Part shown: positions 18,449 to 26,521 of the stretch, one piece after another | How the letters are laid out: each line of letters begins with the position of its first letter | How positions within the stretch are numbered: the first letter of the stretch is position 1 | Source: Cupriavidus necator A5-1 | GTDB lineage: Bacteria; Pseudomonadota; Gammaproteobacteria; Burkholderiales; Burkholderiaceae | Assembly (NCBI RefSeq): GCF_000744095.1 | Contig: NZ_JQLI01000001.1 | Location: 3,534,001 to 3,598,000, forward strand | Length of the DNA stretch: 64,000 nucleotides | Direction: 5' to 3' | The notes under the pieces: generated by a model | What the model saw: only the letters and a program-made list of their open reading frames with translations | Database searches by the model: none | Told to the model about the DNA's origin: nothing | Program-made: the position numbers and the translations under genes

Positions 18449-18471
18449 CCCGCGTGCGGGAGAGGGGGGCA
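18449..18471. repeat. Right target duplication and right half of the split REP-like palindrome
   Basis: CCCGCGTG (18449-18456) is the second copy of the target duplication. The following CGGGAGAGGGGGGCA (18457-18471) completes the palindrome begun at 16931. The palindrome lies 30 bases beyond the 3' end of the convergent RND pump gene, an extragenic position typical of REP elements. Confidence 0.8.
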
Positions 18472-18500
18472 AACAAGCGGCATCTTCAAACGGACCAGCC

Positions 18501-21500
18501 TTACACCGGCACATCCCTGGTCGGATCCGGCTTGCGGTCATCAAACCAGCGATACAGCGTAGGCACCATCACCAGCGTCAGCAGCGTCGACGTAATCAGC
18601 CCGCCGATCACCACCACCGCCAGCGGCCGCTGCACCTCCGAGCCGGGCCCTGTCGAGAACAGGAACGGCACCAGCCCCAGCATCGCAATGGTCGCCGTCA
18701 TCATCACCGGCCGGAACCGCTGCGTCGCACCCTGCACCACCGCTTCATCGAGCGACAAACCCGAATCGCGCAGCGTGCGGATATACGACACCAGCACTAC
18801 CCCGTTCAGCACCGCCATCCCCCACAGCGCGATAAAGCCCACCGAGGCCGGCACCGACAGGTACTCGCCGGTGACGAACAGCCCGATGATGCCGCCGATC
18901 GATGCGAACGGCAGCACCGTGATGATCAGCGTGGCAAAGCGCACCGAGTTGAACAGCAGGAACAGCAGGAAGAAGATCGCGGCGATGGTCACCGGCACGA
19001 TGATCTTCAGGTGGCCCATGGCCCGTTCCATGTTCTGGAACTGGCCGCCCCACTCGAGGTAGTAGCCCTCCGGCAGCTTGACCTTGGCACCGGCCGCCTG
19101 CTGCAGCTCAGCCACAAAGCCGCCGAGGTCGCGGTCCTTCACGTTGATCATCACCACCACGCGGCGCTTGGCCATTTCGCGGCTGATCTGCGCGGGGCCG
19201 TCATTGACCTCGATCCTGGCCACGCTCTGCAGCGGCACCTGCGTGCCGTTGGGCGTCGACACCAGCAGCTGGCGGATCGCCTGCACGTTGTTGCGGAAGT
19301 CCTCGGGCAGGCGCACGGCCGCGGCAAAGCGGCGTTCGCCCTCGAAGATATCCGTGGCACGCTTGCCGCCGATCGCGATCTCGATCACGTCATGGATGTC
19401 CGACACGTTCAGCCCATAGCGCGCAATCGCCTGGCGGTCGATCTCGATCGACAGGTACTGCTGCCCCGAGACCCGCTCGATACGGATGTCCTGCGATCCC
19501 TGGATGCCGCCGGCCACGCGCGAAATCTCGCCCGCCAGCTCGCGCAGCTTGTCCAAGTCGTCGCCGAACACCTTCACCGCCACGTCCGACCGCACGCCGC
19601 TGACCATCTCGTCGACGCGGTCCGAGATCGGCTGCGCCATCACGATCTGCACGCCGGGGATGGCCTTGAGCTTCTCGCGGATGGCGTTGGCAATATCGTC
19701 CTGGGTCCAGCCGTCGGGCCACTCGTCGCGGTCCTTCAGGCTGGCGATCGGGGTCGACTCGTTCTGGCCCTGCGGGTCGGCCGGGCTTTCGCCGCGGCCC
19801 ACGCCGGACACCACCGACTTCACGCCCGGAACACCCAGCACCAGCTTGTTGGCTTCCTTCTCGAGCTTGACCGACTCTTCCAGCGAGATGTTCGGCACGC
19901 GGTCGATCGCGGGCACGATCGAGCCTTCCTTCATCTCCGGGATGAACGAGGTACCGAGCAGCGGCACGATCGCCAGCGTGGCGACGAAGGCCGCCACCGC
20001 GCCGATCACCGTCTTGCGGCTGTTGCCCAGCGCCCAGTGCAGCATGCGCAGGTAGTGGCGCTTCATGAACGCGATCACGCGCGTGTCATGCTCGGCACCG
20101 CCCTTGAGCAGGTAGGACGACAGCACCGGCGACAGCGTCAGCGACAGGAACAGCGAGATCGCCAGCGCGATCGAGATGGTGAACGCCAGCGGCGCGAACA
20201 TCTTGCCTTCCATGCCCGACAGCGTCATCAGCGGCAGGAACACCAGGATGATGATGCCCACGCCCACGATTACCGGCGTGGCCACTTCCTGCACAGCCTT
20301 GACCAGGATCTCGGCCTTGGTCAGGCCCGGTTCCTTGTGGCCTAATCGCTCGAACGCGTTCTCGACCACCACCACCGAGCCATCGACCATCAGGCCGATG
20401 GCGATTGCCAACCCCCCTAGCGACATCAGGTTGGCCGACAGACCCACCTCGTTCATCACCATGAAGGTCAATAACGGCGTCAGCACCAGCGTGGCCAGCA
20501 CGATCACCGACGAGCGCACATCGCCCAGGAACAGAAACAGCACGATCACCACCAGCACCACGCCTTCGAGCAGCACCTTGGTCACCGTCCACAGCGCGGC
20601 GTCGACCAGTTCGCTGCGGTCATAGTAAGGCACGATCTGCAGCTTGCCGGGCAGCATGCCGCGCTCGTTGATCTCGGCCACGCGTTCCTTCACGCGGCTG
20701 ACCACTTCCTTGGCATTGCCGCCGCGCATCATCATGACGATGCCGCCGACCGCCTCGGTCTGGCCGTTCTTGACCAGCGCGCCCTGCCGCACCTCATGCC
20801 CGATGGTGACGTTGGCCACGTCGCGCAGGTACACCGGCGTGCCGTTGACCTCCTTGAGCACGATGCTGCCCAGGTCGTCCACGCCCTTGGCCAGGCCGAC
20901 GCCGCGGATCAGGTACTGCTCGGCGTAATGCGGCAGCACGCCGCCGCCGGAGTTGGCGTTGTTGCGCGCCAGCGCCTGGTAGACCTGCTGGATCGAGATC
21001 TCGTAGTGGCGCATGCGCTCCGGGTTGACTAGTGCCTGGTACTGGCGCACGTAGCCACCCTGCGAGTTGATCTCGGCCACGCCCGGGATCGAGCGCAGCA
21101 GCGGGCGCACCACCCAGTCCTGGGCGATGCGGCGCTCGGCCAGCTCTTCCTGGGTCAGTTCGCGGTTGCCGTCGTCGGCGCGGTCCAGGGTGTACTGGTA
21201 GACCTCGCCCAGGCCGGTCGAGACCGGACCCAGCACCGGCGACACGCCTTCCGGCATGCGTCCGCCCACTTCGATCAGGCGTTCCAGCACCAACTGGCGT
21301 GCGAAATACACGTCAGTGGCGTCGGTAAACACCAGCGTGATCAGCGACAGGCCCGCCTTGTTCAGCGAGCGCATTTCTTCCAGGCCGGGCAGGCCCGTCA
21401 TCGCCATTTCCACCGGCACGGTGACAAAGCGCTCGACTTCCTCGGGCGAGCGGCCCGCGGCTTCAGTGGCGATCTGCACCTGCACGTTGGTGACGTCGGG

Positions 21501-21617
21501 GAAGGCGTCCACCGACAGCTTGGTGGCAGCGTTCAGGCCGAAGAAGAACAGCACCACGGCAATCACGCACACCACCAGCCGCTGCTTGATGGCGGCTTCA
21601 ACCAGGGATTTCATCAT
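18501..21617 (-). CDS. Heavy-metal-efflux-type RND pump (CzcA/CusA family)
   Basis: A 1038-residue inner-membrane proton antiporter, full length for the family. The first helix KQRLVVCVIAVVLFFFGLNA, periplasmic porter motifs (AFPDVTNVQVQIATEAAGRSPEEVE) and twelve membrane segments are recognisable. The intramembrane proton-relay motif reads AIGLMVDGSVVVVENAFERLG. This has Asp in the right place but lacks the DFG-x3-D pattern of Zn/Co/Cd CzcA pumps and differs from the CusA copper/silver motif, so metal specificity is not assignable. It starts six bases after the adaptor gene, completing a leader-outer membrane-adaptor-pump operon. Confidence 0.9.
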   Translation of the reverse strand: MMKSLVEAAIKQRLVVCVIAVVLFFFGLNAATKLSVDAFPDVTNVQVQIATEAAGRSPEEVERFVTVPVEMAMTGLPGLEEMRSLNKAGLSLITLVFTDATDVYFARQLVLERLIEVGGRMPEGVSPVLGPVSTGLGEVYQYTLDRADDGNRELTQEELAERRIAQDWVVRPLLRSIPGVAEINSQGGYVRQYQALVNPERMRHYEISIQQVYQALARNNANSGGGVLPHYAEQYLIRGVGLAKGVDDLGSIVLKEVNGTPVYLRDVANVTIGHEVRQGALVKNGQTEAVGGIVMMMRGGNAKEVVSRVKERVAEINERGMLPGKLQIVPYYDRSELVDAALWTVTKVLLEGVVLVVIVLFLFLGDVRSSVIVLATLVLTPLLTFMVMNEVGLSANLMSLGGLAIAIGLMVDGSVVVVENAFERLGHKEPGLTKAEILVKAVQEVATPVIVGVGIIILVFLPLMTLSGMEGKMFAPLAFTISIALAISLFLSLTLSPVLSSYLLKGGAEHDTRVIAFMKRHYLRMLHWALGNSRKTVIGAVAAFVATLAIVPLLGTSFIPEMKEGSIVPAIDRVPNISLEESVKLEKEANKLVLGVPGVKSVVSGVGRGESPADPQGQNESTPIASLKDRDEWPDGWTQDDIANAIREKLKAIPGVQIVMAQPISDRVDEMVSGVRSDVAVKVFGDDLDKLRELAGEISRVAGGIQGSQDIRIERVSGQQYLSIEIDRQAIARYGLNVSDIHDVIEIAIGGKRATDIFEGERRFAAAVRLPEDFRNNVQAIRQLLVSTPNGTQVPLQSVARIEVNDGPAQISREMAKRRVVVMINVKDRDLGGFVAELQQAAGAKVKLPEGYYLEWGGQFQNMERAMGHLKIIVPVTIAAIFFLLFLLFNSVRFATLIITVLPFASIGGIIGLFVTGEYLSVPASVGFIALWGMAVLNGVVLVSYIRTLRDSGLSLDEAVVQGATQRFRPVMMTATIAMLGLVPFLFSTGPGSEVQRPLAVVVIGGLITSTLLTLVMVPTLYRWFDDRKPDPTRDVPV

Positions 21618-21623
21618 GTCCGA

Positions 21624-22784
21624 TTACCCTTGCTCGATGCGCTTGCGCTCGTTGTCCAGATGGAAGGCGCCATCGACCACCACGCGGTCCCCGGCCTTGA
21701 CGCCGTTCTGCACCACGCGCATGCCGTCGCTCTCGGCGCCCAGCTTGACCTTGGTCAGGCGGAACTTGTTGCCGGGCATCTCGACATAGACCAGCTCGTC
21801 GTTGCCATCACGCACCACCGCGGAAGCCGGGATGACCAGCTGGTCGACCGGCTTGCCGGCGATCAGCATGCTGGCCAGCATGGCGGGCTTGAGGCGGCCT
21901 TCGCGGTTCTCCAGCTCGGTACGGACCAGCACCGTGCGCGACTGCGGATTGACCGTGCGGCCGACGTAGATCAGCTTGCCCGTGATGGTCTCGCGGCCGG
22001 CGCCGTTGCCCAGCGACGGCACCTCGATCTCGACGCTCTGGCCCTCGGCCACCTCGGCGGCCTGCTGCTCGGGCACTTCGGCAACCACCCACACGCGCGA
22101 GAGGTCGGCCACGGTGTAGAGCGCGTCGGCCGGCTGCACCACTTGCCCTTGCGCCACGTTGCGCTCGACCACGGTGCCACTGATGCTGGAATGCACCGGC
22201 GAATGCGAGTTGATGCTGCCGTTCTTCGCCAGCTCGGCGATGGAGGCCTGCGACATGCCCAGCACGCGCAGCTGGTCGCGGTAAGCGCGCATCTCGGCCG
22301 AGGCGATCGCCAGCTCGCTCTCGCGGCGCTGCAGTTCGCCGCGCCCGATCACGTCGGCGGCAAACAACTGGCGCGCGCGCTCCGCATTGCGCACCTGCAG
22401 CTCGTGCTGCGCCTCGCTCTTCAGGAAGGCCATCTGCGCCGCGCCCAGCTCGCTGCTGTGCAGGCGCGCCAGCACCTGGCCAGCCTTCACTTCCTGGCCC
22501 AGGGTGGCGTACAGGTCAGTCACGCGGCCGGTCACGCTGGCGCCGATGCGCGACACGCGCTGCTCGTCAAAGTCGATGCGGCCGGCCACGCGCAGCATCT
22601 CGCTGAACGGGGAGGTGGCCACGGGTGCCACCTTCAGCGACTTCTGCAGGTTGCCTTCCGGCTGGATCACGCCGGGCGGCAGCCTGGGCGCTTCGGCAAC
22701 GGGTTCAGGTTTATCGGAGCAGGCCGCCAGGCTGAACGTCAGGACGGCCGCGGCCGTCAGCGAAAGCAGGAAATTGGGACGCAT
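21624..22784 (-). CDS. RND periplasmic adaptor lipoprotein (CzcB/CusB-like)
   Basis: The 386-residue membrane-fusion protein links the inner-membrane pump to the outer-membrane factor. It has a lipoprotein signal with lipobox LAAC (FLLSLTAAAVLTFSLAACSDK), a barrel-sandwich region (GASVTGRVTDLYATLGQEVKAGQVLARLHS), an alpha-helical hairpin (SEAQHELQVRNAERARQLF) and beta-barrel and membrane-proximal domains (LSRVWVVAEVPEQQAAEVAEGQ; AVVRDGNDELVYVE). No histidine-rich metal-binding N terminus as in some CzcB proteins is seen. ATG at 22784 lies two bases after the outer-membrane factor's stop, so the genes are translationally coupled. Confidence 0.9.
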   Translation of the reverse strand: MRPNFLLSLTAAAVLTFSLAACSDKPEPVAEAPRLPPGVIQPEGNLQKSLKVAPVATSPFSEMLRVAGRIDFDEQRVSRIGASVTGRVTDLYATLGQEVKAGQVLARLHSSELGAAQMAFLKSEAQHELQVRNAERARQLFAADVIGRGELQRRESELAIASAEMRAYRDQLRVLGMSQASIAELAKNGSINSHSPVHSSISGTVVERNVAQGQVVQPADALYTVADLSRVWVVAEVPEQQAAEVAEGQSVEIEVPSLGNGAGRETITGKLIYVGRTVNPQSRTVLVRTELENREGRLKPAMLASMLIAGKPVDQLVIPASAVVRDGNDELVYVEMPGNKFRLTKVKLGAESDGMRVVQNGVKAGDRVVVDGAFHLDNERKRIEQG

Positions 22785-22786
22785 GG

Positions 22787-24235
22787 TTATTTCTGTTCGA
22801 TGATGGAGGTCGGCTGCAGACCCGGCGCGGCGGTGGCGCCCGGGGCGGTCGACATGAGCTTTTCGATCTGGATGGCGGCCACCTGCAGCTCGTACTGGGC
22901 GGCAATCAGCTCGTTGCGCGCGCCGCGCAGCACGCGCTGGGCATCGATGTAGTCGAGGATGCCGCGCTCGCCAAAGCGGTAGGCGGCCTCGGCCACGCCC
23001 AGCGCCGACTCGGCCTCGCGCACGATGCCGGACTCGAGCGCGGTCACCTGCGCCTGCGTGATCTCGTACTGGCGGTAGGCGGATTCCAGCTCCTGCGTGA
23101 GCTCGAACTCGCGCGCTTCCAGCGCGCTGCGCGCCTGGGTGGCCTGGGCCGTGGCCTCGCCCACCGGGCCGCTGCGGCGGTCCCACAGCGGGATGGTCAT
23201 GACCAGGCCGATCTGCGAGACGTTGTTGTCAGGCTGGCGGTCGGTGCTGGCGCGCACCGCCACTTCCGGCCAGCGCAGCGAGCGCTGGTAGTCCACGCCC
23301 AGGCTGGCGCGCTCCAGCTCCATGCGGCGCTGGACCAGTTCGGCATTGCTGGCGGTCATGGTGTCGCGCAGCACCGGCAGCGGCGGCACGTCCGGCGACT
23401 GGCCCAGGGTGCCTGCCAGCGAGAACTGGCCGCCCGCCATGGCGCCGCCGACCTGCTGGCGCAGCGCCGCCTTGGCCTGGTTGACGCGCAGCTCGGCGGT
23501 CTGCTGGTTCTTCTGCGAGGCCAGCAGTTCGGTCTCGGCCTTGATCAGTTCATAGCGCGGCGCTTCGCCGACCTCCACGCGCAGACGAGCGCGCGAGTGG
23601 ATCTGCCGCATCATCGCCAGGTCTTCCTCGGCGGCGTGCAGTTCGCTCTCGCGGCGCAGCACGTTGTAGTAGGCGGTCTTGACGCGAGCGGCGAGGTCGG
23701 CACGGAAACCCTGCCGCACGGCCTGCGAGGACTCCAGGCCGCGGGTGGCCATGGCTTCGCGCAGGCTGCGCTGGTGCGGGTAGTCCAGCTTCTGCACCAC
23801 GGCGTAGCTGGGAGCATTGCCGCTGGTGACGCCGGGCTGCTTGCCGGACAGCCGGCCGTACATCACCTCGACCTGCGGGTTGGGATAGGCGCGGGCGCTG
23901 GTGATGGCTGCGCTGGCAGCATCGACATTCGCCTCGGCGGCAGCGACGCCCTTGTTGGTGGACTGCGCCATGTCGAGCAGCTGGGGCAGCGAGTAAGCGG
24001 GGCCGGTCTGGCCGACGGGGCGGGCCGAAACGTTCTGGGGCACCGCCGTGGCGACCAGCAGTTCGGCGCCTGGGGTGGGCAGCGTGGCAGGCCTTGAGAG
24101 GGGCGCGGTGGCTGGAGCAGCGGGTGCGGTACCCGGCGCCTTCGCGGCCGATGCGCCTTGCGCGCCGGCGTGGGCCGGAGCGGCGAGCGCGAGCAGCGAA
24201 AGCGACGCGATCAGGGTCAGCTTGGTTGTTGTCAT
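22787..24235 (-). CDS. TolC-family outer-membrane factor (CzcC/CusC-like)
   Basis: The 482-residue protein has a signal peptide (KLTLIASLSLLALAAPAHA) followed by a low-complexity Ala/Pro stretch to about residue 60, then two repeats of the outer-membrane efflux domain: SLPQLLDMAQSTNKGVAAAEANVDAASAAI with YPNPQVEVMYG, and later SLRWPEVAVRASTDRQPDNN with LTQELESAYRQYEITQAQV. These are the coiled-coil and barrel segments of the trimeric export channel. ATG at 24235 begins the signal peptide directly. It is the second gene of the efflux operon. Confidence 0.88.
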   Translation of the reverse strand: MTTTKLTLIASLSLLALAAPAHAGAQGASAAKAPGTAPAAPATAPLSRPATLPTPGAELLVATAVPQNVSARPVGQTGPAYSLPQLLDMAQSTNKGVAAAEANVDAASAAITSARAYPNPQVEVMYGRLSGKQPGVTSGNAPSYAVVQKLDYPHQRSLREAMATRGLESSQAVRQGFRADLAARVKTAYYNVLRRESELHAAEEDLAMMRQIHSRARLRVEVGEAPRYELIKAETELLASQKNQQTAELRVNQAKAALRQQVGGAMAGGQFSLAGTLGQSPDVPPLPVLRDTMTASNAELVQRRMELERASLGVDYQRSLRWPEVAVRASTDRQPDNNVSQIGLVMTIPLWDRRSGPVGEATAQATQARSALEAREFELTQELESAYRQYEITQAQVTALESGIVREAESALGVAEAAYRFGERGILDYIDAQRVLRGARNELIAAQYELQVAAIQIEKLMSTAPGATAAPGLQPTSIIEQK

Positions 24236-24454
24236 GAGTCCGGAGTGCAAGCAATACGACGCCTGCGCCATGCCGCCGCGCGCCCCGGCGCGCACAAGTC
24301 ACGGCAAGACGGAAAACGGCAGCGGCTTACCCGCGCGGCAAGGCAGCGGGCAGGCTGGCGGTATCAGGCAAGGGGGCGCGGCCCGCGGCACGGCAACTGC
24401 ATGCGCAGCGCGTGCGTGCGGGAGCGAGCGGCAAGGCGTGCGTACGCCAGGCGC

Positions 24455-24859
24455 TCAGGAGAGGGAAATCGGTGGCCGGAAGAAAGCCGAAGGCGGCGGA
24501 TCGGCGCGGCCGGGAGGAGATTGCGCGATGTCGCCGCTGGGCAGCAGCAGCTTCACCGGCGGCAGGGCAAACAGGGCACTGGATTCCTCGATCTCGTCGA
24601 GCAGGTCGAGCGGATCGAGCAGGTCGGCCGACCAGATATTGCAGTACCCGGGCGGCGGGTCATCGCAGATATCGTCGTCATGCAGGCCATCGTCGCCCGG
24701 CACGATGACCCGGCCGATATCGTCCACTGACTGCAGCGCCGCCATGTCCGCCACGTCCACGCTGGCCTGCGCCTGCAGCGGCGCGCGCGCGTCCGCCACT
24801 GCTCCAAAGGAGAGCAGCGACAGGCACATGACAGTCAGCAGCAGGAACAACAATCGCAT
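24455..24859 (-). CDS. Small acidic exported protein leading the RND operon (CzcI-like position)
   Basis: The 134-residue product begins with a signal peptide (LLFLLLTVMCLSLLSFGAVADA). The mature part is strikingly acidic in the middle (DDGLHDDDICDDPPPGYC and LLDPLDLLDEIEESS) with two cysteines, and ends FFRPPISLS. Its position as first gene, 219 bases ahead of the outer-membrane factor, matches the small CzcI-type periplasmic proteins that precede czcCBA operons and modulate metal response, but sequence similarity to CzcI is not obvious to me. The Asp/Cys cluster could bind divalent metal (inference). Confidence 0.65.
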   Translation of the reverse strand: MRLLFLLLTVMCLSLLSFGAVADARAPLQAQASVDVADMAALQSVDDIGRVIVPGDDGLHDDDICDDPPPGYCNIWSADLLDPLDLLDEIEESSALFALPPVKLLLPSGDIAQSPPGRADPPPSAFFRPPISLS

Positions 24860-24939
24860 GGTCGGGGGCGTTGGCGGCAGGAGCCGGGGTCGCCATTTTC
24901 TGGGCTAACCGGCCGTGCTGCGGTACAGCATTGTAACTT

Positions 24940-24966
24940 AACGATTACGATTGACAGAGAATCGTT
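24940..24966. promoter_or_regulatory. Inverted repeat in the efflux operon promoter region
   Basis: AACGATT (24940-24946) and AATCGTT (24960-24966) are perfect seven-base inverted arms separated by 13 bases in an AT-rich stretch about 80 bases upstream of the leader gene. Response regulators and MerR-type metal sensors bind dyads near such promoters. No metal regulator gene is adjacent. Confidence 0.35.
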
Positions 24967-25123
24967 ACGTTCGTTCCCCTGGAGAGTGCCAATAGAAAGT
25001 TGCTATGAGACGTGTTAGCTGCGCAAATTGTGTCAGACAGACCTGTCTTACAAGCACGGCCCTCCCTCAGCCCGCCAGCTGCGCCGCCGCGTCGCGCAGC
25101 GCTGTGCGCAGGCCCTCTTCCAT

Positions 25124-26521
25124 ACATGGACGCCCCCGATTTGCCAAGCCTTCACGCATGACGGGTAGACAGGGTTGAGATTGCGGCCATACATCCGGAC
25201 TTTTGCGAGGTAATTGCCCTCTGTCCCTGATGGAATCTGCTGATCGGGCTCTTTTCACCACCTCGCGCTCGAAGCGCCTGTGAGAGGACAGAGTATTCCG
25301 ATCCCGGTCCGACCTATCTTGCCATCACGTCATGACTGCCTAAGCAATCGCTGGAGGAACCTCTATAACGTTTCCCTATGTTGCTAGCCAAACCGACCAG
25401 ACTACGCGCCGGCGACAGCCGGGGGGTAATCTGGTCGGAACGTACGTCCTTGAGTCAGCAATGCCCAAACAATCCGGGCATTCCTGTTGGCCAGGGCCAC
25501 CACAGCCACATTCTTGTGCCGGCGCGCCTGCAGGCTTTGAAGCCAGGCGGAGGATGGATCCTTTTTGTTTGCCGAATAGCGAACCACAGCCCGCGCCCCG
25601 TGTACCATCAGCGTGCGCAAATAGCTATCACCGCGCTTGCTAATGCCCAACAACGTCGACTTGCCTCCGCTCGAATGTTGTCGCGGAACCAGACCTAGCC
25701 AGGCCGCTAATTGGCGACCATTGGTGAAGCACTTGGCATCCCCTACGGAGGCCACTAAGGCGCTCGCCGTGATTGGCCCGATGCCAGGGATCTCCGCAAG
25801 CTTCCGACTGGCATCATTAGCGCGGTGCCACACCTTAATCAGCGTTTCAAGCTCGTCAACTTGTCGATCGAGTTCCTTGAGGTGATCCGTCAGACGCTGT
25901 ATCAACAGCCGGAATGATCCAGGCAATTCATTGCTGGCATCTTCGATTAGTGCCGGTACGCATTGGGCGATGTTGGTAATCCCCTGTGGGATCACAAGAC
26001 CAAACTCACCGAGCAACCCGCGGATCTGGTTAGCCTGCGCAGTGCGCGCACGCACGAAGCCTTGGCGAGCGCGATGCAATGCCAGTACAGCCTGTTGTTC
26101 GACAGTTTTGACGGGAACAAACCGCATGTTTGGGCGTGCCACCGCTTCGCAGATGGCTTCAGCATCTGCAACGTCATTCTTGTTCGTCTTCACATAGGGC
26201 TTGACGAATTGCGGTGCCATCAACCGTACCGTATGCCCGAAGCCTTGCAGCTTACGGGCCCAGAAGTGGGCGCTGCCGCACGCCTCCATGCCGATCAGGC
26301 AACATGGCAGGTTGGCAAAGAACATTGCCACCTGGTGCCGCTTGAGCTGCCTCTTCAATACTGGCTTACCGTGCTCATTCACGCCGTGCACCTGTAACAC
26401 GTTCTTGGCTAGATCGATCCCAACTGTAGTAACGTTCATGATGACGCCCCCTTCGATGAGGTTGTGCTTCGACGCACTTACCACTTTGGCACATCGATGC
26501 CGTTTCGGACGGGGGCGTCCA
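25124..26521 (-). mobile_element. IS110-family (IS1111-group-like) insertion sequence
   Basis: Inverted repeats TGGACGCCCCCG lie at 25127-25138 and, as reverse complement, at 26510-26521, with a three-base tip ACA (25124-25126) outside the first. Subterminal repeats with short asymmetric tips are characteristic of the IS1111 group. TTCCAT occurs on both sides (25118-25123 and 26522-26527), either as target duplication or as a repeat carried at the tip. Removing the element restores the dehydrogenase reading frame across the junction (HPVV-ME-EGLR). About 260 bases between the right repeat and the transposase stop are non-coding. Confidence 0.85.
25402..26439 (-). CDS. IS110-family transposase (DEDD type)
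   Basis: A 345-residue transposase. The N-terminal DEDD domain begins MNVTTVGIDLAKNVLQVHGV with the first catalytic Asp, continues through LIGMEACGSAHFWARKL (Glu) and KPYVKTNKNDVADAEAICEA (Asp pair). The C-terminal transposase_20 domain includes IPGIGPITASALVASVGDA and WLGLVPRQHSSGGKSTLLGISKRGDSYLR, with the conserved Ser nucleophile region. ATG at 26439 follows a purine-rich GAAGGGGG. The frame is intact, so the element may be active. Base composition is lower in GC than the surrounding host genes. Confidence 0.92.
   Translation of the reverse strand: MNVTTVGIDLAKNVLQVHGVNEHGKPVLKRQLKRHQVAMFFANLPCCLIGMEACGSAHFWARKLQGFGHTVRLMAPQFVKPYVKTNKNDVADAEAICEAVARPNMRFVPVKTVEQQAVLALHRARQGFVRARTAQANQIRGLLGEFGLVIPQGITNIAQCVPALIEDASNELPGSFRLLIQRLTDHLKELDRQVDELETLIKVWHRANDASRKLAEIPGIGPITASALVASVGDAKCFTNGRQLAAWLGLVPRQHSSGGKSTLLGISKRGDSYLRTLMVHGARAVVRYSANKKDPSSAWLQSLQARRHKNVAVVALANRNARIVWALLTQGRTFRPDYPPAVAGA

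Noticed and set aside
16931..18471. Taking the 16-base TGCCCCCCTCTCCCGC sequences as the outer ends of the IS4-family element
   Set aside because: They are the two halves of a REP-like palindrome present elsewhere in the window; the CCCGCGTG duplication shows the true ends are inside, at 16950 and 18448.
18183..20345. Open frame of about 720 codons on the plus strand
   Set aside because: Crosses the end of the IS element and runs antisense to the RND pump; no motif and no ribosome-binding site.
24860..25066. Possible regulator gene for the efflux operon in the gap upstream of the leader gene
   Set aside because: Only about 200 bases, AT-rich, with no frame showing a regulator motif; the short frame entering from 25067 is the tail of the broken dehydrogenase gene.
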